A stretch of 64,000 bases of DNA from Pyrodictium sp. (GCA_013540595.1 JABXKE010000002.1:1309996-1373995), one strand, 5' to 3'; positions 27,972-36,106 are shown, numbered from the stretch's first letter. Notes: a model not told the origin generated them from the sequence alone. Numbers and translations are program-made.

Positions 27972-29071
27972 GAGGGCCTGGCCAAGCTATGCTATGGTTC
28001 ATACTGACTACAGGAGCGTGCAACCTCTCATGTCACTATTGTGGGGGCGGGTTCCCCCCAAAGTACTCACCACCAAAGCCACAGTACAAGGTTGAGGATC
28101 TAGTAGGGCTTATCGAGAAGTCTGATCCGAGACCAGTAGTCTTCTTCTATGGTGGAGAACCCCTAGTAAATACTGGTCTCGTAATTGAGCTCATTGACCT
28201 TCTTGGCGATAGGGCCATCTACGGCATACAGACCAACGGTATCCTTTACAAGCGTCTCCCCGAAAAGTACTGGGCTAAGTTTCGCACTGTACTACTCAGC
28301 ATTGATGGCCGTGAAAGCATTACTGACGCGTGGCGGGGGAGAGGCGTATATAACAAGGTTGTACATGCACTAGGCTTCCTCAAGGATGTCAGGGAGAAGC
28401 TTGGCGGCCCAGAAACAATTATTGCACGCATGACAGCCACTATTGACACCCGCATAGACATCGATGTCTTACACTTGTTGAAGGGCCTTGGGTTTGATAA
28501 GGCTCACTGGCAGATTGACGCTGTGTGGAGTGAGGAGTGGCCAGTAGCTGCTTGGGCTCGCGAATACTACCTCCCAAGACTCGTGAAGCTTGCCCGCTGG
28601 GTAGCATCAAGAGTCAAGGAGAGGCTCTACAGGGTAATCCCCTTCCACGGCATAGTATCAGCACTATACAATGGCGGCTACAATTGGGCTCCCTGTGGCG
28701 CGGGGAGGAACGCTATAGCAGTAAATACTGATGGAAGAATCTTGGCTTGCCCCATAGCTGTTAGGGAGGAGTGGGCGACGATTGGGGAGATAAGTACTGG
28801 CTTCAAGCCAGTCAATGAGAGTATGATGAGGGAATGTGTGTCGTGCGGCTACTACCCACTATGTGGTGGGCGTTGCCTCTACGCTCAAGTAGAGAAGAAT
28901 TATTGGAGCAAGGAGAAACTACAGGAACTCGACTGGGTCACTAGGAAGACCATAGATGTTGTGTTAAGGGTTATCGTGCCAAGTGTCGAGAAAGCAGTTG
29001 AGAGGGGAGAGATAAGCCTAGAAGACTTATCCTACGACCCACTACTAGAATCGACAGAGGTAATACCATAA
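27968..29071 (+). CDS. Radical SAM/SPASM enzyme, AF1577-like
   Basis: The 367 residues open with MLWFILTTGACNLSCHYC (radical SAM cysteines at about 18, 22 and 25), followed by FFYGGEPLV and the SAM-binding IQTNG. The C-terminus has APCGAG, VNTDGRILACP and CVSCGYYPLCGGRC, a SPASM arrangement. The start and order resemble the archaeal family built around A. fulgidus AF1577, described as putative peptide-modifying. The overlapping ATG 27968 would couple it to the membrane gene; ATG 27989 is the alternative. No precursor peptide is evident. Confidence 0.82.
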   Translation: MRGPGQAMLWFILTTGACNLSCHYCGGGFPPKYSPPKPQYKVEDLVGLIEKSDPRPVVFFYGGEPLVNTGLVIELIDLLGDRAIYGIQTNGILYKRLPEKYWAKFRTVLLSIDGRESITDAWRGRGVYNKVVHALGFLKDVREKLGGPETIIARMTATIDTRIDIDVLHLLKGLGFDKAHWQIDAVWSEEWPVAAWAREYYLPRLVKLARWVASRVKERLYRVIPFHGIVSALYNGGYNWAPCGAGRNAIAVNTDGRILACPIAVREEWATIGEISTGFKPVNESMMRECVSCGYYPLCGGRCLYAQVEKNYWSKEKLQELDWVTRKTIDVVLRVIVPSVEKAVERGEISLEDLSYDPLLESTEVIP

Positions 29072-29089
29072 CCTGTAGTGTGATAGAGC

Positions 29090-29830
29090 ATGAATGAAGT
29101 GTTAGCCGTCCTCAAGAGCGTAAGTGTAGGACAATACTATGGGAGAGTTGGAGCATTTACTGTGAAAGTACTAGGAGACAACGGCGAGGAGAGGCTATGC
29201 CATACAAAAACTCCCGCTAATAGCAATCAATTATTTGTATATGGCTCTAAGGTCTACTATAGGCCTAGACAACGCTTTAGTGGAGCCGCTCAGTGTAGCG
29301 TCGTAGCAGTCAAGCCTCCTAATGCTCCTCTAGTACTTGTCGACACTATACTACCTAACAAGATCTGGAAGAAGGCTAGTATCCTATTGCTAGGGGATGC
29401 TGTTGAGTGGGTTGAAGAGGCGTGGATTAATGGTACAAGAGTAGACTTCATAGGCTACCAGAGCCATGGCGGGCCCTTACTTGTTGAGGTAAAGTCTACG
29501 AGTCTTGTAAGAAGGGGAGTAGCATTCTTCCCAGCCTCGCCCAGCAAACGTGTATTGAGGCAGATTGAATCCCTGTATGTTGCTGCCTACAATACTGGCG
29601 CAAAAGCGATACTTGTCATAACAGTTCTCCGCGGCGATGCAGAACTATTAAGGCTCAATAGATCCATAGACAACATCCTTGCTACACGGCTAGCGGGTTT
29701 CGCAAAGACTGGGGCTATGGACGTTTTAGCGTATAAAGTCCAGGCAGTTTACAATGACAATAGTATACTAGTCACCTACAGCGGACTCTTACAGGTAGAC
29801 TTGCTAAACAGTATAAACAGGCGCGAGTGA
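29090..29830 (+). CDS. sfsA: SfsA family DNA/RNA nuclease-like protein
   Basis: The 246-residue protein follows the SfsA layout: an N-terminal OB-like domain, then a PD-(D/E)xK nuclease core with TRVDFIGY (Asp) and LLVEVKSTSL (Glu-x-Lys), followed by the AFFPASPSKR segment. SfsA was named from sugar fermentation stimulation in E. coli; its biological role in archaea is not settled. It starts 18 bases after the AF1577-like gene and may share its transcript. A second, broken SfsA lies at 55958-56682. Confidence 0.85.
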   Translation: MNEVLAVLKSVSVGQYYGRVGAFTVKVLGDNGEERLCHTKTPANSNQLFVYGSKVYYRPRQRFSGAAQCSVVAVKPPNAPLVLVDTILPNKIWKKASILLLGDAVEWVEEAWINGTRVDFIGYQSHGGPLLVEVKSTSLVRRGVAFFPASPSKRVLRQIESLYVAAYNTGAKAILVITVLRGDAELLRLNRSIDNILATRLAGFAKTGAMDVLAYKVQAVYNDNSILVTYSGLLQVDLLNSINRRE

Positions 29831-29945
29831 TCATTCTAAGTTAGCCTAGTATTAGCTCTAGAAACAATATAAGCCTATGACATTGTTCTTGGCGATGTAG
29901 AAGAAAACACGACGCTTACAAGAAGGTACCAGGAGTAATCGGGTA

Positions 29946-30008
29946 GCCAGGCCAGAGAACCTGGCACGGGATTCCATCGAGTTCTAATGGTGTGTCCTTT
30001 CAGGGACA
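29946..30008. other. Two hairpins in the sfsA-DUF2283 gap
   Basis: A 6-bp stem GCCAGG/CCTGGC (29946-29965, eight-base loop) and a 5-bp stem TGTCC/GGACA (29993-30008, six-base loop) lie in an otherwise AT-rich spacer of 299 bases. They could mark the end of the upstream transcript or a small RNA. No box motif was found that names a class. Confidence 0.3.
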
Positions 30009-30129
30009 TGACAACGGACATTTTCATATTTATAATAATTGATTTAAGTTTTATAGGTGCACTAGGTATAAAAATGGTACTCGATTAAGTGAAAGCGTCG
30101 CCTTCCGCTCGAGTTTATGGTGATTTGTC

Positions 30130-30423
30130 ATGGCTGAGCAGCGCATGATATTAGCAAATGCCAGTTTGGGAGGCGAGGTTGTAGAGGAATATGGTAGCAC
30201 GGGGTATTACTGGCAGCCCGAGGTCACACTGAGTCTAGTAGAGGAGACTGGCGCCTTATACATAGACTTCGGTGCATCAAGCAGGAATGTCAAGGTATTG
30301 AAATCAGATGCGCTGGTGCTCATAGATATAACAGACAAGGAGATAGCGGGGATAGAGATACTCCTAGATGATAAAGAGGTCATAAAGGAGCTCTCAAAAC
30401 TTCTCAGGCCAAAGAGTTATTAG
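30130..30423 (+). CDS. DUF2283-type small protein
   Basis: The 97-residue protein has the DUF2283 pattern: ALYIDFGASS, then strands with VLIDITDKEIAGIEIL near residues 58-75. DUF2283 proteins are short, often lie beside DUF4258 proteins and may be antitoxin-like. Here the partner-like gene is convergent rather than cotranscribed, overlapping by 20 bases. The ATG start is preceded by a GGTGA-like site. Confidence 0.65.
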   Translation: MAEQRMILANASLGGEVVEEYGSTGYYWQPEVTLSLVEETGALYIDFGASSRNVKVLKSDALVLIDITDKEIAGIEILLDDKEVIKELSKLLRPKSY

Positions 30424-30679
30424 GTAATAGGCATTTATCCGTCTTCTCTACAATAACCACGATCCTTGTATCATTTAGCGGGACTTCTACTCGATAACGT
30501 GGTCCGGATATACCCGTATGTTTTTCATCCCTCTCAATGGCGCCCGTACGATACGCCTCTTTCACTTTATTTATTAGGTCATTAAAACTTATCATACCAT
30601 TAATGCTCCTCTGCCTGAATCTTGTGAGAAAATGTATCCCGGCACGGCCTTCTATTAATATACGTCCATTGCAGGCCAT
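30404..30679 (-). CDS. DUF4258/RelE-like small protein
   Basis: The 91 residues contain HFLTRFRQRSI followed by a helix and a beta hairpin (GPRYRVEVPL...RIVVIVEK). This pattern resembles DUF4258 and RelE-fold toxins, where an N-terminal His and Arg and a two-strand C-terminus are conserved. The assignment is tentative. It ends inside the convergent DUF2283 gene, an arrangement unusual for toxin-antitoxin pairs, which normally share a transcript. Confidence 0.5.
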   Translation of the reverse strand: MACNGRILIEGRAGIHFLTRFRQRSINGMISFNDLINKVKEAYRTGAIERDEKHTGISGPRYRVEVPLNDTRIVVIVEKTDKCLLPNNSLA

Positions 30680-30822
30680 GGCCTCACCCTTACCTTGAAG
30701 TACATAATTATTTAATCTTTAATCAATCTAACCCTAACACAAGGAGACCATCTTATGAAGTATATGGGATTCCCATCCTGATCTCGATACTCTAGAGTCC
30801 TAGCCACAGCCGCTACATCTAT

Positions 30823-31149
30823 CTATACATGCACCTTATACCTTCTACCATCGCTTGCATCATATATCACTGACTCGTAGGCTTCCTCCTCGACTACGTC
30901 GATGATCTCCCAGATATCCAGCCTTGATACATGCGAGCCGTCACGTGGAGGCAGAGGCTTATCCTTAACAAGCTCCTTAAGCTCCCCGGGAGAGTTCACG
31001 GAAAAGCTAACACTAAACCCCAACTGCAAATCAGGACCTGTAGGCTTCAGGGATCCCTCCTGGATATTGGTTATAGATGCATGTATGCCAATTAAAGTAC
31101 CATCAGAAAGCCTAACATACCCCACATTACCCTCCACAACCTTGAACAT
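30823..31149 (-). CDS. Hypothetical protein, about 108 residues
   Basis: I start at ATG 31149, because GGTG lies six bases upstream and the protein begins cleanly as MFKVVEGNVGYVRLSDGTLI. It is beta-rich with an acidic C-terminal half (DIWEIIDVVEEEAYE) and ends DGRRYKVHV. I do not recognise a family, although the pattern looks conserved rather than random. It stands alone on the minus strand. Confidence 0.55.
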   Translation of the reverse strand: MFKVVEGNVGYVRLSDGTLIGIHASITNIQEGSLKPTGPDLQLGFSVSFSVNSPGELKELVKDKPLPPRDGSHVSRLDIWEIIDVVEEEAYESVIYDASDGRRYKVHV

Positions 31150-31371
31150 CCAAAACACCGAGCCAAACAAACCACAGCAAGACAACTAAAACAGCGAGCA
31201 TAAGCTCATAACCATCAATAAACTAAGATACAAGACTATAGCTTAATAAGATTTCCCAACACAAAAACAGGTCAATACGCCCCCTAAACCCTACATCACA
31301 CAATATATTCCCATATTCTATCAGGATTAGATAGATAGGAACCCGCACCCCCTAGGGGGTGAGAGCCCTCA

Positions 31372-31954
31372 TTGAGCAGGTACCTAGGCCCCAGGGAACT
31401 CTACCCCAAATATTCCATACTTCTGCCCACGCCCCGAGGTTCCAGGGTGAGGCTCGGAACCAGAGCTCTATACGTAGACGTCCCAGCGCTAGTCTATCAC
31501 ATCTACGCTAAGTGGCTTGAGTATTATGAGGAGGAGCCCTCCGAGGCCGAGAAGGGGGATCCGAGGGGATATAGAGAGGTTCGAGGAGGGTCTCAGCGAG
31601 GTCCTTGGTGAGTATACTGACCTCTACAGGATATCACTGGTTAGGCAGCCAGAGAGCGGGCCATATCTAAGGCTGACGATCAGGTGGGATAGGCTACTCG
31701 AGTACCTAGAGTATAGGGCCTCAGCCTGCATAGAAGAGGCCAGACGACGCGACCCGAGAGGCGCTGCCGAGGCCGTTGGGCGCATGTACCTCGAGGATAT
31801 AATAGGGAATTATGCTGGGATACTAGCGATAAGCGGCGACGCTAAGGCCCTAGAATACCTAGTAGAACATGCTGGCATGGAATCCGAGCACCAGAGACTA
31901 CGCTACAGGAAACTCCTAAGGGGACTGGCGAGATATAGGTCATCAGCTTCTTAG
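31372..31954 (+). pseudogene. Frameshifted gene of unknown function
   Basis: Two overlapping frames make sense as one protein of about 193 residues. MSRYLGPRELYPKYSILLP... to YYEEEPSEAEKG runs in the first frame; after loss of one G in the GGGGG at 31554-31558 it continues GDIERFEEGLSEVLGEY and so on to RYRSSAS. The start TTG 31372 has GGGGGTG about 11 bases upstream. The product is charged and helical and is not recognised. The break could be a sequencing error in the homopolymer, slippage or decay. Confidence 0.55.
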
Positions 31955-32044
31955 CTAGATTACCACTCCGCAACCTTCAATACCTAGGAACACTTAAAGC
32001 GGAGATGGGCACGGTGAAGATTGTAGCTAGGTATGGTGGCGGCT

Positions 32045-33160
32045 ATGGCGGATCCAAAGGCCGTGATCATATGGCTTAACTACAATAGCTCGAAGATGTC
32101 AAGGGTAGTGTTAAGCTCTCTGCAGAGCATAGCAGACCTGGATTACGACGACTACCACCTAATAATCGTAGATAACGGCTCCATTGATGGGAGCAAAGAG
32201 ATGATAAAGAGTTACATAGAGCGTAGCTCGGTGCTACGTAGGAGGACCAGATTCCTAGAGCTCAGTAGCAACCTCGGGTTTACTGGCGCGCACAATATTG
32301 CATGGAGATATATCCTATCACGCTATCCTAGGGTCAAGTATATCGTGCTACTCAACAATGACGCCATCGCGGAGGGGAGTAGCTTGTCGGATTTGATAGA
32401 AGTCCTAAATACTATACCGAATGCCTGCGGGGTACAGGGAGTGATAGAGCTCCGGAGATCAGGATTAGTTGATAGCTTTGGCGCATATATAGATGAATTA
32501 TTCAACGTATACCCTTTTATGTGGCTAAAACGGTTGGAGGAAGTCCCAGGGAAGTGTTTTGCCGTAACATATGTCCCAGGAGCTTACTCTGTATATAGAT
32601 TTGAGGCCCTGAAGAGGATAGCTTTGAAGGCCTATGATTTATTCCCCTCACAAGCTTTCGCTTATTTCGATGACGACCTACTCGGCATCCTCGCCTACGT
32701 AAACGGTTACAGTATGATTTCGATACCCGTGAAAGCGGCGTCGCATTTTACATCACTAACATTCCGAGTTACTGGGACACGCGAGTACTTCGGAGTAAGA
32801 TCCTACATAGCTAAATCACTAACTCTGAGTTCAAGATATAGACCATGTGCACTACTCTATGGCCTGAGGTCTATACTGAGGAGAGCGTTACCAATAAAGA
32901 TTAGGGGCTCACGCACCGGGAGCGCTGAGGCTCCGAGAATTCTAATGCGCGACATCGTCGATGGCTACAAGCTTGCCAGGGCGCTACGCCGCAGATATGG
33001 GGTCATCCTTAAGCGGGGGGACGTCGCCAAGATACCTATGTTAAGGATGAGCCTATTAGAATCGATACTCTCAATAGCAACCTACCGCAAGGCCTATAAG
33101 AAGCTCTTCGACCATATAGAGCGCTTCATAGTTACTGAATACGGCTTTAAATGCGTATGA
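32045..33160 (+). CDS. Family 2 glycosyltransferase
   Basis: About 371 residues. The GT-A fold is seen in IIWLNYNS, IIVDNGSIDGS, SNLGFTGAHN and LLNNDA (the DxD-like metal site), then YVPGAYSVYR, features close to rhamnosyltransferase-like GT2 enzymes. It probably adds a sugar to a glycan on the cytoplasmic side. I choose ATG 32045, with GGTGGCGG just upstream, over ATG 32033. The nearby rmlC, which makes the dTDP-rhamnose precursor, fits such a role. Confidence 0.83.
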   Translation: MADPKAVIIWLNYNSSKMSRVVLSSLQSIADLDYDDYHLIIVDNGSIDGSKEMIKSYIERSSVLRRRTRFLELSSNLGFTGAHNIAWRYILSRYPRVKYIVLLNNDAIAEGSSLSDLIEVLNTIPNACGVQGVIELRRSGLVDSFGAYIDELFNVYPFMWLKRLEEVPGKCFAVTYVPGAYSVYRFEALKRIALKAYDLFPSQAFAYFDDDLLGILAYVNGYSMISIPVKAASHFTSLTFRVTGTREYFGVRSYIAKSLTLSSRYRPCALLYGLRSILRRALPIKIRGSRTGSAEAPRILMRDIVDGYKLARALRRRYGVILKRGDVAKIPMLRMSLLESILSIATYRKAYKKLFDHIERFIVTEYGFKCV

Positions 33161-33249
33161 ATCATGGATTAAGTTAAAAATGAAGAACCTAGAATCTTAA
33201 ATGCTACATAAGATAATCGCGATCCACGGGCCTTTAGTGTTGGACGCTA

Positions 33250-33480
33250 GATCAGTACACTCTCGCTGAAGCCGTATTGCTAGGGATATACTCTAGGAGA
33301 ACACTATAGGCCCTAATAGCCATCAGCATACATGCCGGGTTCTGGATACGCGAAGGTAGCCGGGACAGCCTCAACACACCCAAGGGCTATGCCGCGATAA
33401 ACCCGGGGGGCGGCAGGCTAGAGTGCAGCCTCCCCAGGGGTGAACGACTACTGGGAGCCTCACTGGGATACCGTCTATAG
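33250..33480 (+). pseudogene. Degenerate reading frame
   Basis: A frame of 77 codons with one internal TAG reads DQYTLAEAVLLGIYSRRTL, then the stop, then ALIAISIHAGFWIREGSRDS and SLPRGERLLGASLGYRL. The codon choice looks protein-coding, but there is no start and no family I recognise. It fills most of the GT2-rmlC gap and is probably a relic. Confidence 0.35.
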
Positions 33481-33501
33481 CATCACTTAAGGGTTGAGGT
33501 T

Positions 33502-34062
33502 CTAGTATTCGAAGTTAGTCTCCGCCCGAGCTAGTGGCGGGCAGCTCTTATCCCTCTCACTGAGTACCACGTTCTCCTTCATAGGCCACTGTATGCCTAG
33601 CTCTGGGTCATCCCATGCTATACACCTCTCATGTTCCGGGCTATACTCTTTAGTCACCAGATACAATACAAGCGTGTCATCCTCCAGCGCCTGGAAGCCG
33701 TGGGCGAAGCCCGGCGGGATCCATAGCATGTAACGGTTGCTCTCGCTGAGCTCCACAGCCACGTATCTGCCAAACCAAGGGCTTCCTCTCCTGATATCGA
33801 CCGCTACGTCGAGGATCCTGCCGCGGAGCACCGTGACGAGCTTGCCCTGCTCCATGGGTTTGAGCTGGTAGTGGAGGCCCCGGACCACTCCCCGCCTGGA
33901 CTTGCTGAGGTTGACCTGGACGAAGTCGTAGGGGATCCCCTCGGCCAGGAAGGGGGTGCGCTTGTAGAGCTCCATGAAGAAGCCGCGCTCGTCGGGGAAA
34001 ACCACGGGCTCGACCAGGATCACGTCTGGGATCTCCAGGCGCTTGAAGCTTTTGAAGGGCAT
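33502..34062 (-). CDS. rmlC: dTDP-4-dehydrorhamnose 3,5-epimerase
   Basis: RmlC epimerises dTDP-4-keto-6-deoxyglucose on the way to dTDP-rhamnose. The 186-residue cupin shows FPDERGFFMELY, VQVNLSKSRRGVVRGLHYQ with the catalytic His, VAVDIRRGSPWFGR and PPGFAHGFQAL with the second key His. All conserved blocks are present. rmlA, rmlB and rmlD are not in the window, so it is detached from its usual cluster. Base composition is GC-richer than the genes just to the right. Confidence 0.93.
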   Translation of the reverse strand: MPFKSFKRLEIPDVILVEPVVFPDERGFFMELYKRTPFLAEGIPYDFVQVNLSKSRRGVVRGLHYQLKPMEQGKLVTVLRGRILDVAVDIRRGSPWFGRYVAVELSESNRYMLWIPPGFAHGFQALEDDTLVLYLVTKEYSPEHERCIAWDDPELGIQWPMKENVVLSERDKSCPPLARAETNFEY

Positions 34063-34139
34063 TGAACGCTTCTAACTCCTGGAGTAGAACACTCTGTTTG
34101 GCGGCTATGCGTATCTCACGGTCGTTGATATTTAACATG

Positions 34140-34259
34140 GATATCCATGGCATTTATCAACTTGGAACACAATACATATCAACGATGTGAACTCTTGTAT
34201 ATCTCTGTGTTCTCACACGGCGGAGGTCCGGGGTTCAAATCCCCGCGGGCCCACCAAAG
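34140..34259 (+). repeat. Diverged direct repeat, copy A (tRNA-Val fragment plus upstream)
   Basis: About 120 bases are clearly similar to 34863-34981. The last 84 bases align without gaps and include a 46-base tRNA 3' fragment. Similarity extends about 70 bases upstream of the tRNA part, so the copies arose by duplicating a segment that already contained the fragment. The stretch between the copies carries a toxin-antitoxin pair. Confidence 0.75.
34211..34256 (+). other. tRNA-Val(CAC) 3' fragment, copy A
   Basis: From the anticodon loop (CT-CAC-AC) onward the sequence gives a 3' anticodon strand GGCGG, variable loop AGGTC, T arm CGGGG-TTCAAAT-CCCCG, acceptor strand CGGGCCC, discriminator A and CCA. 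The 5' half (expected to begin GGGCCCG) is not found upstream. It is either an attachment-site remnant of an element integrated at tRNA-Val(CAC) or the 3' half of a split tRNA. Confidence 0.75.
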
Positions 34260-34343
34260 TATTTAGTTTGAGGCCTGTTTCTGCAATAAAGTTAATGAGC
34301 CTCTAAGCAGGAGTAGATACTTAGAGGTCGGGGTGGAGCTTTA

Positions 34344-34559
34344 GTGAGCGCAATCATGGAAAGACGGTTATATGATGAAATACGTGAACTTAGGGCGATA
34401 TTAGAGCGTATCGAGGCCTTATTAGAGGAACGCCTTATTGGTATAGATGAACCTCTTCCGGATGAAGTAGAGGCTATCAGGGAATATGAAGCTGATAAGG
34501 AGGGAGGCAAGGCAGAACTCATTAGTCTCGACGATATCCTAGGGAAGAAAGATGACTAG
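34344..34559 (+). CDS. Antitoxin of a RelE-type pair
   Basis: The 71-residue acidic protein has a long coiled-coil-like helix (DEIRELRAILERIEALLEE) and a C-terminal LISLDDILG, a toxin-binding tail often seen in RelB-like antitoxins. No DNA-binding domain is obvious. The start is GTG with GGTGGA about seven bases upstream. It overlaps the toxin gene by eight bases. Confidence 0.72.
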   Translation: MSAIMERRLYDEIRELRAILERIEALLEERLIGIDEPLPDEVEAIREYEADKEGGKAELISLDDILGKKDD

Positions 34560-34815
34560 ATATGACGTAAATATTACGAGAAAAGCCCTAAAGGAACTTA
34601 ATAAATTAGACCCGCATTCGAGAGATAGAATTCTAGAAGCACTTACTGTTCTTCGTGATTATGGTTTTACCAGTAGGCTTGATATTAAAAAGCTACGTGG
34701 CTATAAAAATCATTACAGGATTAGAGTGGGGAAATACCGTATACTCTTTGAATTAGAGAAGCCACACAAGATAATAGTATATGCAATACTACCAAGAAAA
34801 GAAGCCTATAAGTGA
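34552..34815 (+). CDS. relE: RelE/ParE-superfamily toxin
   Basis: The 87-residue protein has the RelE fold signature: YDVNITRKALKELNKLD, a helix pair, then LRGYKNHYRIRVGKYRILFEL with the basic catalytic strand, and IIVYAILPRKEAY at the C-terminus. RelE toxins cut mRNA in the ribosome. It is coupled to the antitoxin gene by an 8-base overlap and lies between the two tRNA-Val fragments. Confidence 0.88.
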   Translation: MTRYDVNITRKALKELNKLDPHSRDRILEALTVLRDYGFTSRLDIKKLRGYKNHYRIRVGKYRILFELEKPHKIIVYAILPRKEAYK

Positions 34816-34862
34816 TAGTAAACTATATTCATGCATATCTTATGATAGGCAATATTCAAATT

Positions 34863-34981
34863 GATATCAGTTATGGTTATCTCTTTGGATTACATGAATA
34901 TCACTGATATGAATTCGTGTATATGACCGTGTTCTCACACGGCGGAGGTTCGGGGTTCAAATCCCCGCAGGCCCACCAAAC
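34863..34981 (+). repeat. Diverged direct repeat, copy B
   Basis: This is the partner of 34140-34259, starting about 720 bases downstream. The tRNA part is nearly identical; the upstream part differs at roughly one base in three. Sequence beyond the CCA end is unrelated in the two copies, so similarity stops at the tRNA 3' end, as at attachment sites. Confidence 0.75.
34933..34978 (+). other. tRNA-Val(CAC) 3' fragment, copy B
   Basis: This is the same structure as copy A with AGGTT in the variable loop and CAGGCCC as acceptor strand. An intact partner would start GGGCCTG. No 5' half is visible nearby. The two copies differ at the acceptor strand, so they are not a recent duplication. Confidence 0.75.
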
Positions 34982-35093
34982 AAGATCACTCTTTATCTCT
35001 ACTTCTTAGCTTAAGCGATCACACGTCAGCTGATGAGGTGCGAAAGCCTGCTTGTGAATATCTTTATTCTAGCTCTAATAATACTATAAGTGG

Positions 35094-35705
35094 ATGGTGT
35101 ACGTCGTGAGCGAGGTTAGGATACTAGAAGAGGTTGCGTGCAAGGATAAGGGCCTGGATATAGTTTTAGCTGTTGGTGACATTACAAGAGTAGCGTGTGA
35201 CGCAATAGTTAATCCGGCTAATAGCCTTATGATTATGGGCGGAGGAGTAGCTGGAGCTATAAGGAGGGCTGCGGGAAGAAGCGTTGAAGAGGAGGCCCGA
35301 AAGAGAGCACCAGTCCCTGTGGGCAAGGCTATTGTGACGGGTTCTGGTAGGCTTGCGCCTAGGATACAGTATATCATACATGCGCCAACTATGGAGAGGC
35401 CCGCTATGAGAACCACTGAGAACAAGGTCAAGGAAGCTGTTAAGGCTGCGCTGCGCGAGGCGGCACGAATGAGTCTTAAATGCATAGCTTTCCCTGCCAT
35501 GGGTGCTGGGGTTGGAGGATTATCCGCTGAAAAAAGTATGAAGGCTATGCTAGAGGCCCTTGACAGTGTACTCGCTGAAGGCTTAGAGTTGCCTAAGAGG
35601 ATAGTTTTTGTAGCATATACGGAGGGTGACTTGAAGCAGTTCCGTAGAGCGTTTTCACGGACCAAGCTGAGGAACTGTAGCATTGAGAAAGGAGAAGCTA
35701 GGTAG
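35094..35705 (+). CDS. Macro-domain (ADP-ribose-binding) protein
   Basis: The 203-residue protein is one macro domain. It has VGDITRVACDAIVNPANS, MGGGVAGAIRRAAG (the ADP-ribose diphosphate loop), APRIQYIIHAP and CIAFPAMGAGVGGL (the second binding loop). Such proteins remove or bind ADP-ribose, or O-acetyl-ADP-ribose, on protein or nucleic acid. The ATG lies about 28 bases after an AT-rich TATA-like stretch, so the message may be leaderless. It is next to a toxin-antitoxin pair, but no ADP-ribosylating toxin is seen. Confidence 0.9.
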   Translation: MVYVVSEVRILEEVACKDKGLDIVLAVGDITRVACDAIVNPANSLMIMGGGVAGAIRRAAGRSVEEEARKRAPVPVGKAIVTGSGRLAPRIQYIIHAPTMERPAMRTTENKVKEAVKAALREAARMSLKCIAFPAMGAGVGGLSAEKSMKAMLEALDSVLAEGLELPKRIVFVAYTEGDLKQFRRAFSRTKLRNCSIEKGEAR

Positions 35706-35758
35706 CAAAAATGTAGAGTACTCGATAAACCCCCTACTGCACGTCTTTTTGGCCATCA

Positions 35759-36106
35759 TTAGCCAAGTATTATTCTTATTTCTTTAACCGTTGTCTTGAC
35801 CACTTTGCGTACGCCCCGTGCACCAGGCTTATACTCAGAGCGCACCAAGCCTATCTCTTCAAGGCGCCTAACTTGTGTAGACGCATTAGCCTTACTTTGG
35901 CCTATCATGTCTGCTATCTCTCCTATGTCAGCCTCCTTCTTTAAGAGCTCTATTAGTATCTTAATCCTTGTAGGGCTAGCTAGGGCACTACATACCCTGT
36001 AGATATACTCTTCCCCGGATACAATTAATACACCGTCTTTTTCGCGTATGCCAGGCCTTTTCTCCTCCTCGCTTACAGTTATAGTATTTGTTCTTTCTGC
36101 AACCAC
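35759..36106 (-). CDS. ArsR-like winged-helix regulator
   Basis: The 115 residues contain one winged helix-turn-helix: CSALASPTRIKILIELL, ADIGEIADMIGQSKANASTQVRRLEEIGLV, then a basic wing (KPGARGVRKVVKTTVKEI). It belongs to the ArsR-type group common in archaea. No metal-binding Cys pattern is visible. The start is GTG with GGGTGA upstream. Its targets are unknown; the divergent macro-domain gene is not adjacent to its promoter. Confidence 0.8.
   Translation of the reverse strand: MVAERTNTITVSEEEKRPGIREKDGVLIVSGEEYIYRVCSALASPTRIKILIELLKKEADIGEIADMIGQSKANASTQVRRLEEIGLVRSEYKPGARGVRKVVKTTVKEIRIILG

Noticed and set aside
33677..34153. 158-codon minus-strand frame overlapping rmlC
   Set aside because: It is an out-of-frame shadow of the GC-rich rmlC gene with Arg/Gly/Gln-rich nonsense composition.
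34200..34256. Complete tRNA gene
   Set aside because: D arm and 5' acceptor strand are missing for at least 100 bases upstream, so only a 3' fragment is called.
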